In this document: positions 35,932-48,688 of the stretch, piece after piece
Position numbering within the stretch: the first letter of the stretch is position 1
Layout of the letters: each line of letters starts with the position of its first letter
Notes under the pieces: generated by a model
Database searches by the model: none
Seen by the model: only the letters and a program-made list of their open reading frames with translations
What the model was told of the DNA's origin: nothing
Source: Adineta steineri
Taxonomy: Eukaryota > Rotifera > Eurotatoria > Adinetida > Adinetidae
Assembly: GCA_905250115.1 (NCBI GenBank)
Contig: CAJNOI010000075.1
Span: forward strand, 62,001-126,000
Length of the DNA stretch: 64,000 nt
Direction: 5' to 3'
Position numbers and translations under genes: made by a program

Positions 35932-38106
35932 TTATTGTTTCTTTTCATTACAACAGTTATGGCATATGAATATAAAAGCGAATATAAGTAATAAACAGAT
36001 TGAATTGAGATAGAAAAGTAATAATTGACATATAAGTAATGTACAAGTATAAGCTATTATACGACCGATAGAACGAATGGCAAGTGATTGAGCAAACTTG
36101 GATGATGAAGAAAATCTAGTTGAATTGCACAAAGAATCTAGATACATAAATATTTTTTAATGATTCTATTATTGTTCTAGTTTCTAAAATGCTTACAAAT
36201 AGCAATTGTTGACCATAGACCAATAACTATTCCAAACGAAAAAAATAAAATATATTTTATAATTAATGGTGATATATAATTTATATATTGAGTTCGACTT
36301 AAAAATAATAATACTAATATTGAAGAATGAAACAATGTTGTCACTGATACAGATGTCTATTTTAAATAACAAATAAAAAACAAATTATTTATTATAAAAT
36401 TCTTCACATTTACCATCAATGAAATACGTTCAATAATAAAAGGAAGTAATGTACTAGACAAAGTTGCGCCTAATCCATAAATAATCATCATTTCAACTGT
36501 ATGACGAAGACCAAAAAGACATGTTACATCAAACTAAAATAAACATATAGATTTTTCTCATAAAATTTTCTCGTTCTTACTTTAATAATACTACCAAAAA
36601 GATAACCTTCTTGAAAACCAATAAATAATGCAAATAAATAATGACGACACCGAAGAATTCTTTTTGATGATACTGATATATCGTTTGGTGTATCTTCATT
36701 GGAATAATATAATATTGATAAACGTCTACTCATACTTAATATTGATGTTGTCCAATCAGTACCAGCTTGTGGTAATAAACTAATTATTGTTAATATAAGT
36801 AAAGTAACAAAAAATATATAACGTACTGGTTCAGTTTGCCATTCTAACAAAAAATAAATAAATGATTTTTAATTATATAATCATTGTCATAATTACCTTG
36901 TCTTTTTTCATTTAAATGCATTGTTAAATTAACTAAAATAGGTTGTGGTGGTGGTTTTAATAATCTTCCATAATCATCAAGTTGATTATTAAATTGATAA
37001 CATGGAATTAAAAGACATGGTTGTGCACCAATTAAAATATATTCTCGTCTATATTGTTGATATAAAACAATAGCAAGTAGAAAAAGTCCGCCTATTGTTA
37101 ATGCTAAATGACATAACGAGTTATAAATAAATGCAAATACATTAAGTCTTGTTGTTAATTTTTCAATACTTTGAATTGGCAATGCTGTTGATAATTGTAA
37201 TATATGATCATATGTTTTTATTATCATACAACTATAACTAACACCACTAATCGTAGCACTTAAGAGTAACAAATAATAATATGAATTAAAATATTGCATT
37301 GTTACCCATGCACCAGTAAACATTGTTGCGAGAACGATTAAGATTTGTGAACAACGATCATATGCAATAACACTTGATATTGTCCAACGATATCGTGAAA
37401 CATGTATACGTGATGCATGTGCAGCTAGAAGAAAAGCTCCAACAAGTGCACATAAATGAAATGTTAATAATGTTTGAAAACTAATTTCATTTGAATAGAT
37501 AGATGTTTGTAAAATTTCAGTTGAAAAAAGACTAGCAAGTGCAAATACAGATGCAAATGATCGAACAATTACAATACGATATACAGATGTCATTGGCATT
37601 GTTGATATATTTGAACAATCATTACTTTCACCAATAGATTCAGGTGCTGTTAGTGAACTTCGTGTTGAGATAATATTTGGTGGTGGTGTTAATATTGAAC
37701 GTGATTTATGATGTGCTGGACGAAGTGCATGTACAGGTGAATCAAGTAAAATTGTAGCATTTTCTAATAATAGATCACTATCAGGTGAACGTACTGCAGG
37801 TTGACTTAAACTTCGCTGTAGATTATTAGCTTTATAATCGGAATATTTATCATTAATATGACGAAATGATCGAGTAGTTCTAAGATTATCATTTAATGAA
37901 CATACTGATGCTAATGATGATGATGATGATGATGATATCATTTGTATATGATTATTCATAGCCAGATGATCATGTTTTGATGTATTTATAGCAATTTGAT
38001 AGCTATTACGACGTGGTAACATATCATGTATAATTGGAGAAAAATATCGACGATGATAAGGTGAACTTGCAAAAGTTTGTATAAAATATCCGTCTTTGTC
38101 AGTCAT
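35932..38106 (-). CDS. UNC93-like polytopic membrane protein (MFS fold)
   Basis: Read from ATG 38106 to the stop at 35932; exons include 36844-38106 (beginning), a second around 36535-36843, then two near 36190-36540 and the last 35932-36140. A 170-residue cytosolic N-terminus, rich in serine and with a run of aspartate-coding repeats on the opposite strand, precedes about ten or more membrane segments. ILQTSIYSNE in the first membrane block and FALFIGFQEGYLFGSIIK later fit UNC93-family signatures. Animal UNC93 proteins regulate potassium channels (nematode) or traffic Toll-like receptors (UNC93B1). The long loop with LLIPCYQFNN may be lumenal. Substrate or partner cannot be told. Confidence 0.65.
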
Positions 38107-39486
38107 ATCTATTTAGTTTTCTGAATAAGATATAAAAAAAAAGAGAAGAAAAATATTGTCCCTTTTTTTTCTAATACTAAATTTATCGTGATCATCGAAG
38201 CACTTGAATAATCTACTCAATCATCCCTTGAGAAAAATTGTCTTTCTATTTTTTCTTCTTGTTCTTTGTTGATGGGACAATGTCTCTATTTGCCTTTCCC
38301 TTTTCTTCTATTTCTATCTATCTCTTCAATTATTTTTTTAGTCATAACATTCAACTACTAGGAAAAAGAAATATATATATATATATCTTTATATTAAAAC
38401 TTTTAAACAAGTTATCTGTGTAAACATAGAATCTTGTCTGTTAGTCATTCGCATCAGTGAATGTTAGTATTATATTTCTTCTAATTCTTCGTAGTCAACG
38501 TCTGTCAATTATTCTTTAGAGATTAGCGTGTATGAAAATGACATGTACGCATTCACTTGACATGCACAATTGAGACATTAACATAGAACACCTACCTATA
38601 TAATATACTATTTTACTAAAAAGTAACGATGTTGAATATCTTTATTTTTTTCTTTTTTTCCACTAATCCAATGTGAATAAAGATCCATCGTTTACTATTT
38701 CTGTTATATTAATAACATAACACAACCGACCGAATCGTCCTGATCTGATAAACAGAATCGATCATAGTAGCGGCAAATCTCTCTACAACTCTTTCTAACT
38801 TTTTTCGTTCTAGTCGTCATCATTATCATCATCACCATCTTTGTCAGCATCATGTTCTCTTACTACTCTTTTCCTTTTGTATTTACGCGTTGTAAATTGT
38901 AAAGAGAGGAAATAGCTCACTTGTTCAGCATTCTTTTTCTCACCCCCATTTTTCTTCTCTCTTCTTTTATTCTATGGAGTCGAGGAGTAAGCATAGATAT
39001 ATAGATAGAGATAGAGAAGAAGAAAAAGATGAAGAAGAAGGGGAGAAAGATTCCGTTTGCCTTGAGTGGTACTAGTTGGAGTCCGACCACCACCATGTTC
39101 GATTGAAGTGGATCTTCGATAGTCGGCAAGCTTGTTTGAAACAAAAGAATGAGTCGATTAGCGATGACGGGCCAACCTCTTGGTTAGAAAAACCTCCCAC
39201 AATGTTAGTGGTATGCATGTTCATCATCAATTTCATTATATCATCATTCTTTCTCCGATCAATTCCACTTAGATTCTTTCATGTCTCGTTTTTCTACACA
39301 TAGCTTTCGCTTGACAATTTAACAGATATTTCTTTTTCTCTTGCTCACTCTCAACATACTATTGACTTGTTGAGGACTTCGTCTTTATATATATATATAT
39401 ATTTTTTTTTTCATTTTCTGCTCTATCACAAATACAATTGAATCGGAAATACGCCTGTATTAACATATACAAAAATATTTTATAAT
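38107..39486. other. intergenic spacer, 1.4 kb
   Basis: Pyrimidine- and purine-rich tracts (38930-39060), TA runs (38376-38390, 39386-39402). Two overlapping open frames near 38917-39303 have no family features and one starts at TTG, so neither is called. Confidence 0.45.
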
Positions 39487-40596
39487 TTATAAAGCATGAT
39501 GAAAAATAAAGAGAACAACTATAATATAGAAAAGAAAAACAAGTGTTACATGAAGTAGATCTTGTCCACTACTTGAATTATGTGGTACTTTTGTTTTCCA
39601 CTCTAACTGACTGATATAGGGTGAACGTATAGTACGTGCTTCATTCCATGCATGATAAACAATATAGGTAGTTTTCTTATCAGGTCCACTAATAATTGAA
39701 TTATGTCCTGGTCCAATAATAACATTTTCTTTTGAACGTGTTATTCGAGGTCGATCTGTTGAATCTTCTATATAAGGACCCATTGGTGAATCCGCAATAC
39801 CATAATCAACACCATATGTTGGAGTTTGCCAGTTACTTCCACTATAAAAACATGTATATACTCCTGATTCTTCTTGCCAAACAGCAGCACCTTCTAACGT
39901 ATACCAATCATATACATGACCATAAATAGTTCGATTAGATTCATAAAGTTGCCAATCATGTTTTGCACGTAGAACAACTTCTTCAACACCAGCTAATCGT
40001 GTCATATTATCTATAAGACGATCAACTACAATACCTGTTCCTACACGATATCCATTATCCATATCAAGAAAATCTCGACTATAAAATAAATACCATTGTC
40101 CATCTTTCTTATCTTGAAATGCATGAGGATCAATAGCAAATGCAAGTTCTGTTACATTTGTCAATTCTATAGATTGACTATCATTATATGGACCTAGTGG
40201 TGATTTAGATGATGCAACACGTAAACGATGTTGTTTTTCACCAAATCCAGCAGAATAAAATAAATAAAATATATTATCTTTTTCAGCTATTTCTGGTGCC
40301 CAATATTGATCTGGTTGATCAGGTTGTTTTGTCGCATATAAAACATCACCGGAATAATTCCAAGTTATTAGATCATCGGATTTAAGTGATGGAAATGTAC
40401 CTCCACTTAAACCAAGGCCAGTACCAATCATATAATATGTTCCATTAACTTCAAATGCATATGGATCTGCTAAATAACCTGTCCACACTGGATTTTTAGG
40501 ATACTCATCAACACTCTGTGGTACTAGAACTGAATGAACATCAATGAAAATAATAAGAAATAATAATAATAAGCTTATTGTAATTGTGTATGTCAT
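39487..40596 (-). CDS. secreted or GPI-anchored GH43-family glycosidase
   Basis: A single exon of 369 aa. Residues 1-22 form a signal peptide. The five-bladed GH43 catalytic domain shows all three acidic residues: Asp44 in LADPYAF (base), Asp156 in AIDPHAF (pKa modulator) and Glu235 in TLEGAAVW (acid), plus His298 in GPGHNS. GH43 enzymes hydrolyse arabinan, xylan and related plant polymers. The C-terminus, SSSG then about 20 hydrophobic residues with nothing after, looks like a GPI-anchor signal or membrane anchor. The absence of introns among intron-rich neighbours and the mainly bacterial/fungal spread of GH43 suggest horizontal gain; the eukaryotic signals and many N-glycosylation sites (NGTY, NYSG, NDSQ, NMTR) suggest it is domesticated. 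Confidence 0.88.
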   Translation of the reverse strand: MTYTITISLLLLFLIIFIDVHSVLVPQSVDEYPKNPVWTGYLADPYAFEVNGTYYMIGTGLGLSGGTFPSLKSDDLITWNYSGDVLYATKQPDQPDQYWAPEIAEKDNIFYLFYSAGFGEKQHRLRVASSKSPLGPYNDSQSIELTNVTELAFAIDPHAFQDKKDGQWYLFYSRDFLDMDNGYRVGTGIVVDRLIDNMTRLAGVEEVVLRAKHDWQLYESNRTIYGHVYDWYTLEGAAVWQEESGVYTCFYSGSNWQTPTYGVDYGIADSPMGPYIEDSTDRPRITRSKENVIIGPGHNSIISGPDKKTTYIVYHAWNEARTIRSPYISQLEWKTKVPHNSSSGQDLLHVTLVFLFYIIVVLFIFHHAL

Positions 40597-40975
40597 CGAG
40601 TACAGAAATACGTGGTAAAAAACGAAAATAAAAGAATGAAAAATGTTGATAAAGAATGCAGTGCTTTTATATTGACTTACAAGTATATCTCTTTTTTTTT
40701 ATTTTATTATGTCTCCAACTTCAACATAATAAGATAATAATCCTAATCTCATATAAATAATAAACTTGTTTTTTTGTATTTTCAAGGTTATAAAAAAAAT
40801 AGTGAGAAGTTCATTGTTATTTTTCTTTTGTTTTATCTAATGAATGTACAAGAGCGACAGATATGCAACATCTTTGTTATAATTGGTTAAATAGATATAC
40901 CATTAGATAAATGTTGATCTATGATGCATCTTCTTCTTTCATATCTCTTCTTTTTGTTTTGTATTCGTTTTGAAA
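40597..40975. promoter_or_regulatory. divergent upstream region, GH43 / Arp2
   Basis: The 379 bp between two head-to-head start codons must serve both genes. No clear TATA box or shared motif is seen. Confidence 0.4.
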
Positions 40976-42438
40976 ATGGATTGTGATTCTGAAGGTAGAA
41001 AAGTTATTGTTTGTGATAATGGAACTGGCGTAAGTATTCTCGAATTTTGAATCCAATAGAATTAAAATCATATATGACTTTAGTATATCAAATGTGGCTT
41101 TTGTACATCAAATTTTCCTGATTATCATTTTCCATGTATGGTAGGTCGACCATTGATTCGTTCTCGTACTAAAGTAAACAATATTGAAGTTAAAGATATA
41201 ATGGTTGGTGATGAAGGTATTTATAAAAATATGAATATTTCCATTTTTTTTTTCTAACATGATCATTTTTATCTAGCACAATCAGTTCGACAAACACTTG
41301 AAATAAATTATCCTGTTGCAAATGGTATTGTTACGAATTGGGAAGATATGGAACATATATATACATATTTATTTGGTCCAAAAAAAATGAATATTGATCC
41401 ACGTGATGCAAAAATTTTATTAACAGAAGCACCACTTAATCCAGTTAAAAATCGTGCTAAAATGTTAGATGTTATGCTTGACAAATTTCAATTTCATGAA
41501 TGTTCATTAGCATATCAAGCTATATTAACTTTATATGCTCAAGGAATTTTAACTGGGGTTGTTGTTGATATTGGCGATGGTGTGACACATATTTGTCCTG
41601 TTATTGATGGATTTTGTTTACAAAATTCAATTGCACGACTTAATATTGCTGGTAGAGATATAACACAATATTTAATTCGTTTATTACTTCTTCGCGGAGT
41701 AAGTATCATATTTAAATAGAATTATTCTAATGAAAAAAAAAGAAGATAGATAGAGTTAATCTTTTATTCATAAGTAAAACATAATAGGATTAAAAAAATA
41801 TATAATTCAATAGATCTTCTAAACCTATTATTCTTTATCTTGGGTTTTAGTATGTATTCAATCAATCTGCTGATATTGATACTGTTCAACAAATAAAAGA
41901 AAAACTTTGTTATGTTGCTCATGATGTTGATCAAGAACGAAAGTTAGCATTAGATACAACTGTATTAGTTGAAAGTTTTACGTTACCTGATGGTCGTATT
42001 ATAAAATTATCTGGTGAACGATTTGAAGCACCAGAAGTTCTTTTTCGTCCATCATTATTAGGTTTAGAAGTAAGTGGTGTTGCTGAACAAGTATTTAAAG
42101 TCATAAATAGCGCACCAATGGATGATCGACGTAAACTTTATAAACAAATTGTACTTAGTGGTGGTACAACAATGTATCCAGGATTTGGTACTCGTCTTGA
42201 ACGTGAATTAGAAAAACTTTATCATGAACGAGTTCTTAAAGGTCATCCAGATAAATCAGCGAAAAATATTATTTGTATTGAAGCACCACCACGTCGTAAA
42301 AATATGGTCTTTTTAGGTGGTGCTGTTTATGCTAATTTAGTAAAAGATACACCAGCACAATGGGTATCTCGACGTGATTATGAAGAAGAAGGAGCTGAAC
42401 GTTGTGTTCTACGATTAAATCAAATATGTCCACGATAA
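40976..42438 (+). CDS. ACTR2: actin-related protein 2 (Arp2/3 complex)
   Basis: Exons 40976-41029, 41084-41216, 41277-41698 and 41851-42438 sum to 1197 nt, exactly 398 aa; human ARP2 has 394. The first exon holds the phosphate-binding start [22 protein letters not shown] is the second phosphate loop and [12 protein letters not shown] the adenosine-binding part. [17 protein letters not shown] and [14 protein letters not shown] follow human ARP2 closely. The C-terminal end, from about residue 385, diverges. Arp2 with Arp3 makes the first two subunits of a branched actin filament. Gene orientation is tandem with the CD36/LIMP-2 gene 245 bp on. Confidence 0.95.
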
Positions 42439-42683
42439 ACGAGAATGATTATGATTTTTTAGCATCTATTTTAAACGATAATTCCAATTAGTTATGTCTG
42501 ATTTTTTTTTGTGAACTTTTCTGCTAGTGCAATATGTTTTTTATATATCCGTTTGCGTATGTGTGTATCTTTGCTTTTATATATATATATATTTTTTTTT
42601 TCTTTGGTAATTCTTTTCACTTACTTACTTATCATCGAATGAACTGCACTTGTAGATTTCTATATATATATATATAAAATACA

Positions 42684-44774
42684 ATGCTCAATCGTATTTA
42701 TTGTGCATCAGTTATATTGGTTATATTAGGCATTGGATTTTTAGTTGGTGGTATTCTCTTAATCGCTCTCGGTGATTCAGTTTTAAAAAATGCGATAAAA
42801 AAAGTATTGAAATCTTTTCTCTTTTATTGATTATTCTTATTTTATTTAATCGATAAGGAATGTCAATTGAGTTCTGGAACATTTGCATATAAAATTTGGC
42901 GTGATCCTCCTGTACCATTCTATATATCAATCTATGTATTTGATCTTAATGATACTGAATTTCTTAATGGTAGTGCAAAACCACGTTTAAGACAACGTGG
43001 ACCATTTGTTTATAAGTAAGTTCAATAAAAATATATATTTATTCGTATTGAATTCTTGTTATTGTTTATTTTATAAAGAGAAGAACGAAAAAAAATAAAT
43101 ATAAGAGATTATCCAAATGAAACAATTTCTTATCAAGAAACCCGTTCATATACATTCGTTCCAGAACGATCGGGTGAACCAGAAAACGTAAATATTACTA
43201 CAGTTAATATTGTATATATGGTAAGTAAGATATTATCGAATCAATCGTTTTATAAATGTATATTTTATAGACATTAGTAAATTATCTTCAAAATGAACAT
43301 GTTCCTAATATAGTTCGGCGTATGATTGGAGATTTATTAAATAGTCAAGAAAAACCAATTATGCAACTTTCAGTAAAAGATTATCTTTGGGGTTATGATG
43401 ATCCATTATTAAAAATACTCCATCATGAATTTCCTGAATTGGTTACTGATGACAAAGTTTCAGCTTTCAATGCATCGGTAATTTTATTCTTATTTAGTTT
43501 AAGTAACTATTTACATAAGAGTTTTACTCATAGCATGTTATCAAAAAACATTTAGATAAAGAAACATGAAGGTTTTTTTTATATTTTAGGTAAGTCAAGC
43601 AGGATTGAATACATTTCTAATTAATAATGGTGTTGGTTTTAATGAAAATCATGTTGAACGTATTAATAATGTGGGTGCAATTGAACGGTTTAATTTTGGA
43701 ACAAAATTACCATATTGGTCAAATGACTATGCAAATATGATAAATGGAACAGATGGTTCACTATGGCATCCTGATGTAGATGAAAATGAACGAATCTTTT
43801 CATTTATTCCTGATATATGTCGAGCAGTTTATCTTGATTTTAATGAAACAAATCAGAATACATTTAATATTGAAACATATCGTTATACATTACCAAATAC
43901 TGTATATTCAAATTCAACAGATAACGAAGGTTTTTGTTTAAATTCTACGACTACTAATAAAACACATGAACTTGATTGTTTACCAAGTGGTTTATTCTCA
44001 TTAAAATCATGTATACGTTGTATGTATAATAATTTAAATCTAACGATGTCCTTCTAGTTTTGTTTTTTATTTAGTAAGTGGAAGTTCAGTATCGATACCA
44101 TTACCTATTATTGGATCAAATCCACATTTTCTTGAAGCTGATTCTACAGTACAAAAATCAGTTGAAGGTTTAATACCTGATGGAATCAAACATCGAAGTT
44201 TTATTGATATAGAACCACTTACAGGCAGTAAATATTCAATAGAATAATTAAATAAAAATAGATCTCTACTTTTATATCTATTAGATGTTATGAATGGATC
44301 ACGACGAATACAAATCAATATAAATGTTATCAATGATTCATCAATCACGTATTACGAAATATTTATTTTTTTAAAATTAAAATAATAATCGAAATTTTTT
44401 TAGAGCAATTAGTCATGTACATCCAGTTATTTATCCTATGATATGGCTTGATGAAGTAAATACAATAGACGAAGTAAATAAAACTATTTGAATTATTCTT
44501 TTAGCATGCAGAAATTGATGATCCCAGTGCAAAATTATTTCATAAAAAAGTTACAACACCAATAACAGCACTTAATGCTATTAAGTATGTTTTACTTAGT
44601 ATTGGCATTGCATTGATTCTTGTAGTAATTGCTTTAATAATGTATCAACGACATAAAGTATGTTATTGAAATTATTGTTGAAATTATTTTCTAATGATTA
44701 TCTTATAGAAAAATATGTCTGGTGAAGTTTTTCCACGAGTTGATGATACTGAAAGATTATCATCACATTTTTGA
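42684..44774 (+). CDS. CD36 / LIMP-2 / SR-B family scavenger receptor
   Basis: About nine exons from ATG 42684 to TGA 44772-44774. The family layout is complete: short cytosolic N-terminus, membrane helix (about residues 6-30), large glycosylated ectodomain, second helix (YVLLSIGIALILVVIALIMY) and short C-terminal tail. LRQRGPFVYK, DGSLWHPDV, CLPSGLFSLKSC and HRSFIDIEPLTG match conserved family blocks. Many N-x-S/T sites occur. The exon pair at 44010/44072 uses a 61-nt intron that falls within the Cys-rich part. Members carry lipids or, in LIMP-2, lysosomal enzymes. The tail DDTERLSSHF lacks the di-leucine lysosomal signal of LIMP-2, so cell-surface use is as likely. Confidence 0.9.
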
Positions 44775-45186
44775 AAAGACAAGAAAATTGATGATTAATT
44801 TAAATACGTATAATCTATTTTTGTTTCAATGTTCATTACTAAATTCAAATTGTCTTTCAATTTCATACTATTTTCTTAATGCAATTATTTTTCTTTTGTA
44901 TATGTATCTATACATAGTATTGTTAAGAATATAAATTCTTCAATGCCACTTTTGACTGTAATTTTTTTTTATAAAATAATGAACAAATATTTTTTTTATA
45001 ATAAAAAAAATTTTTACATTGAAACTAAGATTGAGAGTGGATGGGTATTACATTATGCTGATACTCGCACCTACAGTCTCGAGACAAGACTGTATATGAA
45101 TGGCGTTATGTCAGTATAAGAAATAGCACACTAAAGTGGTGTCGGTATAGTCTAAGTTTATGACATACTACGAACACAATATATAT
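44775..45186. other. convergent 3' flank, CD36-like / PMP3
   Basis: AT-rich UTR sequence. Nothing else is recognised. Confidence 0.5.
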
Positions 45187-45450
45187 TTATTTCATATCTT
45201 GTACGATAGGTGAGATAGTAATATCGGATAGTTTAGCATCTGGTTTGTCGACTATTGAAGGCTTCTGTTCGTCTTTTTGCAGTGAAATATATGTGGCATG
45301 AATAAAGCCTAAAGGAAATCCGCACATTGTTAATATGATGTTCACTAGTACTTTCCAGTTGCATGTTCGCTCATGAATTAAAACGCCAAGTGGTGGGAGG
45401 ATTAGCGATATTAATATTAAAAAACAACTCATTGCCCATGAACTTGACAT
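45187..45450 (-). CDS. PMP3 / UPF0057 small membrane proteolipid
   Basis: A single-exon gene of 87 aa. Two membrane helices flank the family signature: LPPLGVLIHERTCNW, then INIILTMCGFPLGFIHATY (with VN in place of the first residues). PMP3-type proteins are plasma-membrane proteolipids that affect membrane potential and salt tolerance in fungi and plants, and occur in bacteria and some animals. The 30-residue polar tail (QKDEQKPSIVDKPDAKLSD) is longer than in the shortest members. The lack of introns leaves both an ancient gene and a transfer possible. Confidence 0.85.
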   Translation of the reverse strand: MSSSWAMSCFLILISLILPPLGVLIHERTCNWKVLVNIILTMCGFPLGFIHATYISLQKDEQKPSIVDKPDAKLSDITISPIVQDMK

Positions 45451-47605
45451 TGTGATTCGAATAGATGAAAATGATTGGTATTTGAATGCGTTTCACTTCT
45501 ATCTAAAAACGAATCTTAATCATAAAACGTGGATGCATCAATGAAAGCCATAAAGATCATGTGTTGATTTTGTGACTATGGTGTTTTTTTCTTTTTTATA
45601 TTACTTAAGCAGATATTGATTATTTTGAGCAGTTATAAATTGTTAAACTGTTAAAGGAACAATAAAATATATATTAAAAAAATTCGATGAAAGCCATGTA
45701 ATGAGTGACTCAAGATAAGCCAGAGACGCTCACTAATATGTGAAGTACGATTATTCTTTGAAAGTAAAAAAATCAAATAAAAAGAAGTAAAGTGAGCGAA
45801 CGTTGTACCTCGTTCTTTACCGCTTACACTATTTGTCAATTTTAATGTCGTAGATCTCAATGAGTGTTCACGTCGGAATGAAAATCCGCGCTATCTGTTT
45901 TCAAATCGTGCTGATAGTCTACTGTAAAGTTTTCAGCTCGGAAAATGATTCTCAAGAAAAACTGTTGTTTCTGTAATGCATCGTTCACATATATTTATTC
46001 TAGTAGAAACAGAGAAAAAAATATGACGTTCTTCGTGTCTGTCTTCGTTTGATAATTGAGACAAAAAAGCGATTGTATCGCATGGTGTAGCAACCACTAC
46101 CTTTTCTTTATTTTTCTCTTAAAGTGAGGAAGAAGGAGGACTGACTGTTTTTATGTTTTTTCTTGGTCATGATGACTGTCGTTTGAAGCGGTACACACAT
46201 GAGGAAGAAAAATCTGCCGCTTTTCTTCTTTGAAATAAATAATCCTCCGTTTTTTTTCTTTTTTTTTGCACACCTGTTTGAAAATGACGACAATGACAAC
46301 GATGAGAAAAAATGAGGATGCCCTGCTCGCGTCCGCTGCTAGAATGTGAGGGTACTCCTATGTTTCCTTGGAATAATCGTGATTTTGTTCTCGACTTAAT
46401 TTATTATGTTTTTTAGTTGAGTTTATTGCTGTACGTATAATAATCGTCGGAAGAGAAGTAATGAAGCGAAAATGCTTAAACATATTCATACAAATCATTC
46501 GTTGACTAATCGAATTAAATTTTGACTAAAACAATGTGCTTTGTATTGGTATTTGATAATAGATACTTCGACATGTTTATACAATCATACTGCAAAAGCC
46601 CGATTTTTAATATTTGTCTAATCAAATATACACAAGTTTTTAACAAGAAAAATTACAAAAATTATCTATTCCGTATCATTGCTTTTTTTCATGAAAATCA
46701 ATATTGTGTGTTGGAAGTTTATTGAACATCAATCACTCAGTCAAAATATAAGCTGTTAAGAATTTTAAATATTCGAATTTCATTTCAGAAATAAATCGTA
46801 GTAAAACCAGGAACAGGTTCAAGCGATTATGTACAAGAAAAATTTACGAACGCTTGAATCTAATCAAATCTTGAGGGTGTGGTTGTTACGACCATCTTTT
46901 ATCCACATCCACACTTAAGATAGATCATATCCAACGACATAAATTTCTTCTTACCGCTGAATAAAATGGACTATAGTGACGTAACCCAAGAAAGCTCAGA
47001 GAATTGTAGGGTTCTCAAAAATTCATCGAATTGCACAATTTGTTCGGTAAATTATCAAATCTCTCCTCTATATCCAACGAATCTTTACATTCACCTGTTT
47101 ATCGTTTATCGCTTGTTTGATAAGAGGAGTAATAAAACATAAAATGAAACATAAAAACAACATTTTGAATTACTTCCAATAACGAATATCGTATTTCATT
47201 GTATCAGAGTAATACTTTTATCCGTTTGAGAAGCAAGTATGTAAGCTACCAGTCAGAAACGATCATTCATTCTTATTCATCATTTTATAACATTTTGTGT
47301 GACTGATACGAGTGACCAAATGAATTTTCAACAAAGTTATATCTAGTGGAGATTGAGTAAAGTTGATAATCTCCTTCTATTTCGTCAAAGGTATCTAAAT
47401 TCATAATCTATATCGAAAAAAAATGATTTTAATGCACATTTCAAATCCCGTACGATTTATACTATATGAAATACTGTACATATTACACTTTTTTGAAAAA
47501 GTCGGTATAGTATTCGATTGATTTTATTCTTCTTGTTTTTTTAGAGTCCAACGATTGTGAAGATATTAAAATTACATTTTTGATCTAAGTACTAAATGCT
47601 CTAGT
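45451..47605. other. 2.15-kb intergenic stretch with a hairpin repeat
   Basis: No coding exon is recognised. A hairpin-family repeat lies at 46868-46922. Purine-rich runs occur near 46110-46300. Confidence 0.5.
46868..46922. repeat. GGGTGTGG hairpin-family repeat, copy C
   Basis: ATCTTGAGGGTGTGG on the left faces CCACACTTAAGAT on the right. Arms of about 14 bp flank a loop of about 27 bp. Confidence 0.65.
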
Positions 47606-48538
47606 ATGCTGTTTGTTTTAAGTTTGGCGTTGATTTTCTTTCTAACAGCTGCTTCTGAAATGTCAATATCATCAATAACTCCTATCAATGGTTTAATCGA
47701 AGGATTTTATTGGTCTGCTTCGAATGCAGTCAATGGTGAATATGATTTCTTTACTAAACGCCAACGCGATCAATTGATTGCTTCAATGAATTATGAGATC
47801 AACTATTATTTTCATTGTCCTCAAGATCGCGAAGATGATCAATTTACAATGAAATTATGGAATGCACAGAAGACTGCTGATTGGTCTGATACAGTTTCCA
47901 AAGCTTCGAATGTTTCTATTGTTATAGGCTTACGTCCACGTTGGATTGGCACTGTTCAAAATTCATTAGAATCAATTCGATTAAAATTAACTCAGTTAGC
48001 ATCGATTGGAATTCGTTATTATATTTTATGTTGGGATGATACACCAGGAGCTGGTACGATCGCACAAATGACGCTACAGAAAGATCTTATTGATGCTCTT
48101 GTTCGTCAAGTAACCAATATAGAATTAATCGGTATTATTCCTGCTTACTATGCTCGATCTCAAATATCTGATGCTACAAATATTGCTTGGGCGAATCAAC
48201 TTTCGATTTTAAATCAAATACCAAGTCATATTCGATTTTTCGTGACTGGAGCAACAATTGTTCCATCATCTATTCGAATCTCAGATATTCCATCATTGGT
48301 AAATCGCCAATTTATATTCTTTGATAATTGGATTGCAGTTGATTCAAATTCAAAAGTAACAATGACTTGGCCTCCGAATCGTGATCCGGCTATTTATAAA
48401 GCAAATCAATCAGTTTCGGGTTCGGTCTTGAATTTAGCATATCCACCTGAGAGAATTATTCATCAGATCTATGCTTTAAAACAACGAATTAATAATCGAT
48501 ATTCGAATATTAGTTCATATCTAGCCGCTGAATTTTGA
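47606..48538 (+). CDS. secreted GH84-like glycosidase (beta-N-acetylglucosaminidase type), shortened
   Basis: A single exon of 310 aa with a signal peptide (about 1-17). GLIEGFYWSA near residue 30 resembles the GFYG start of the GH84 barrel, and YILCWDDTPG (Asp144-Asp145) fits the paired catalytic aspartates of GH84. The family removes N-acetylglucosamine from glycans or proteins; bacterial members are secreted. No introns. The stop at 48536-48538 is followed in the same frame by 49 open codons ending at TAG 48686-48688 (AIYLVKNGFYEWHSLEQLKN and so on), so the family C-terminal part appears cut by a single TGA. This may be a recent loss, an allele, a sequencing error or read-through. Likely of horizontal origin; that is inferred. 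Confidence 0.75.
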   Translation: MLFVLSLALIFFLTAASEMSISSITPINGLIEGFYWSASNAVNGEYDFFTKRQRDQLIASMNYEINYYFHCPQDREDDQFTMKLWNAQKTADWSDTVSKASNVSIVIGLRPRWIGTVQNSLESIRLKLTQLASIGIRYYILCWDDTPGAGTIAQMTLQKDLIDALVRQVTNIELIGIIPAYYARSQISDATNIAWANQLSILNQIPSHIRFFVTGATIVPSSIRISDIPSLVNRQFIFFDNWIAVDSNSKVTMTWPPNRDPAIYKANQSVSGSVLNLAYPPERIIHQIYALKQRINNRYSNISSYLAAEF

Positions 48539-48688
48539 GCTATATATCTTGTAAAAAATGGTTTTTATGAATGGCATTCTTTAGAACAATTAAAAAACAA
48601 TTTGAAATCATTGATCGATCATGGCTACGAAACCAATTCAAAAATTATTCAACACTATCCATTTCTTCAAGGAATCTTTACAAATTAG
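48539..48688 (+). other. in-frame continuation of the GH84-like gene after its stop
   Basis: Forty-nine codons are open in the same frame directly after the TGA. Their composition (charged, helical) continues that of the preceding protein and is unlike intergenic DNA nearby. Confidence 0.6.

Noticed and set aside
38917-39303. Overlapping frames on both strands, somewhat GC-richer
   Set aside because: One begins with TTG, neither shows a domain or splice partners.
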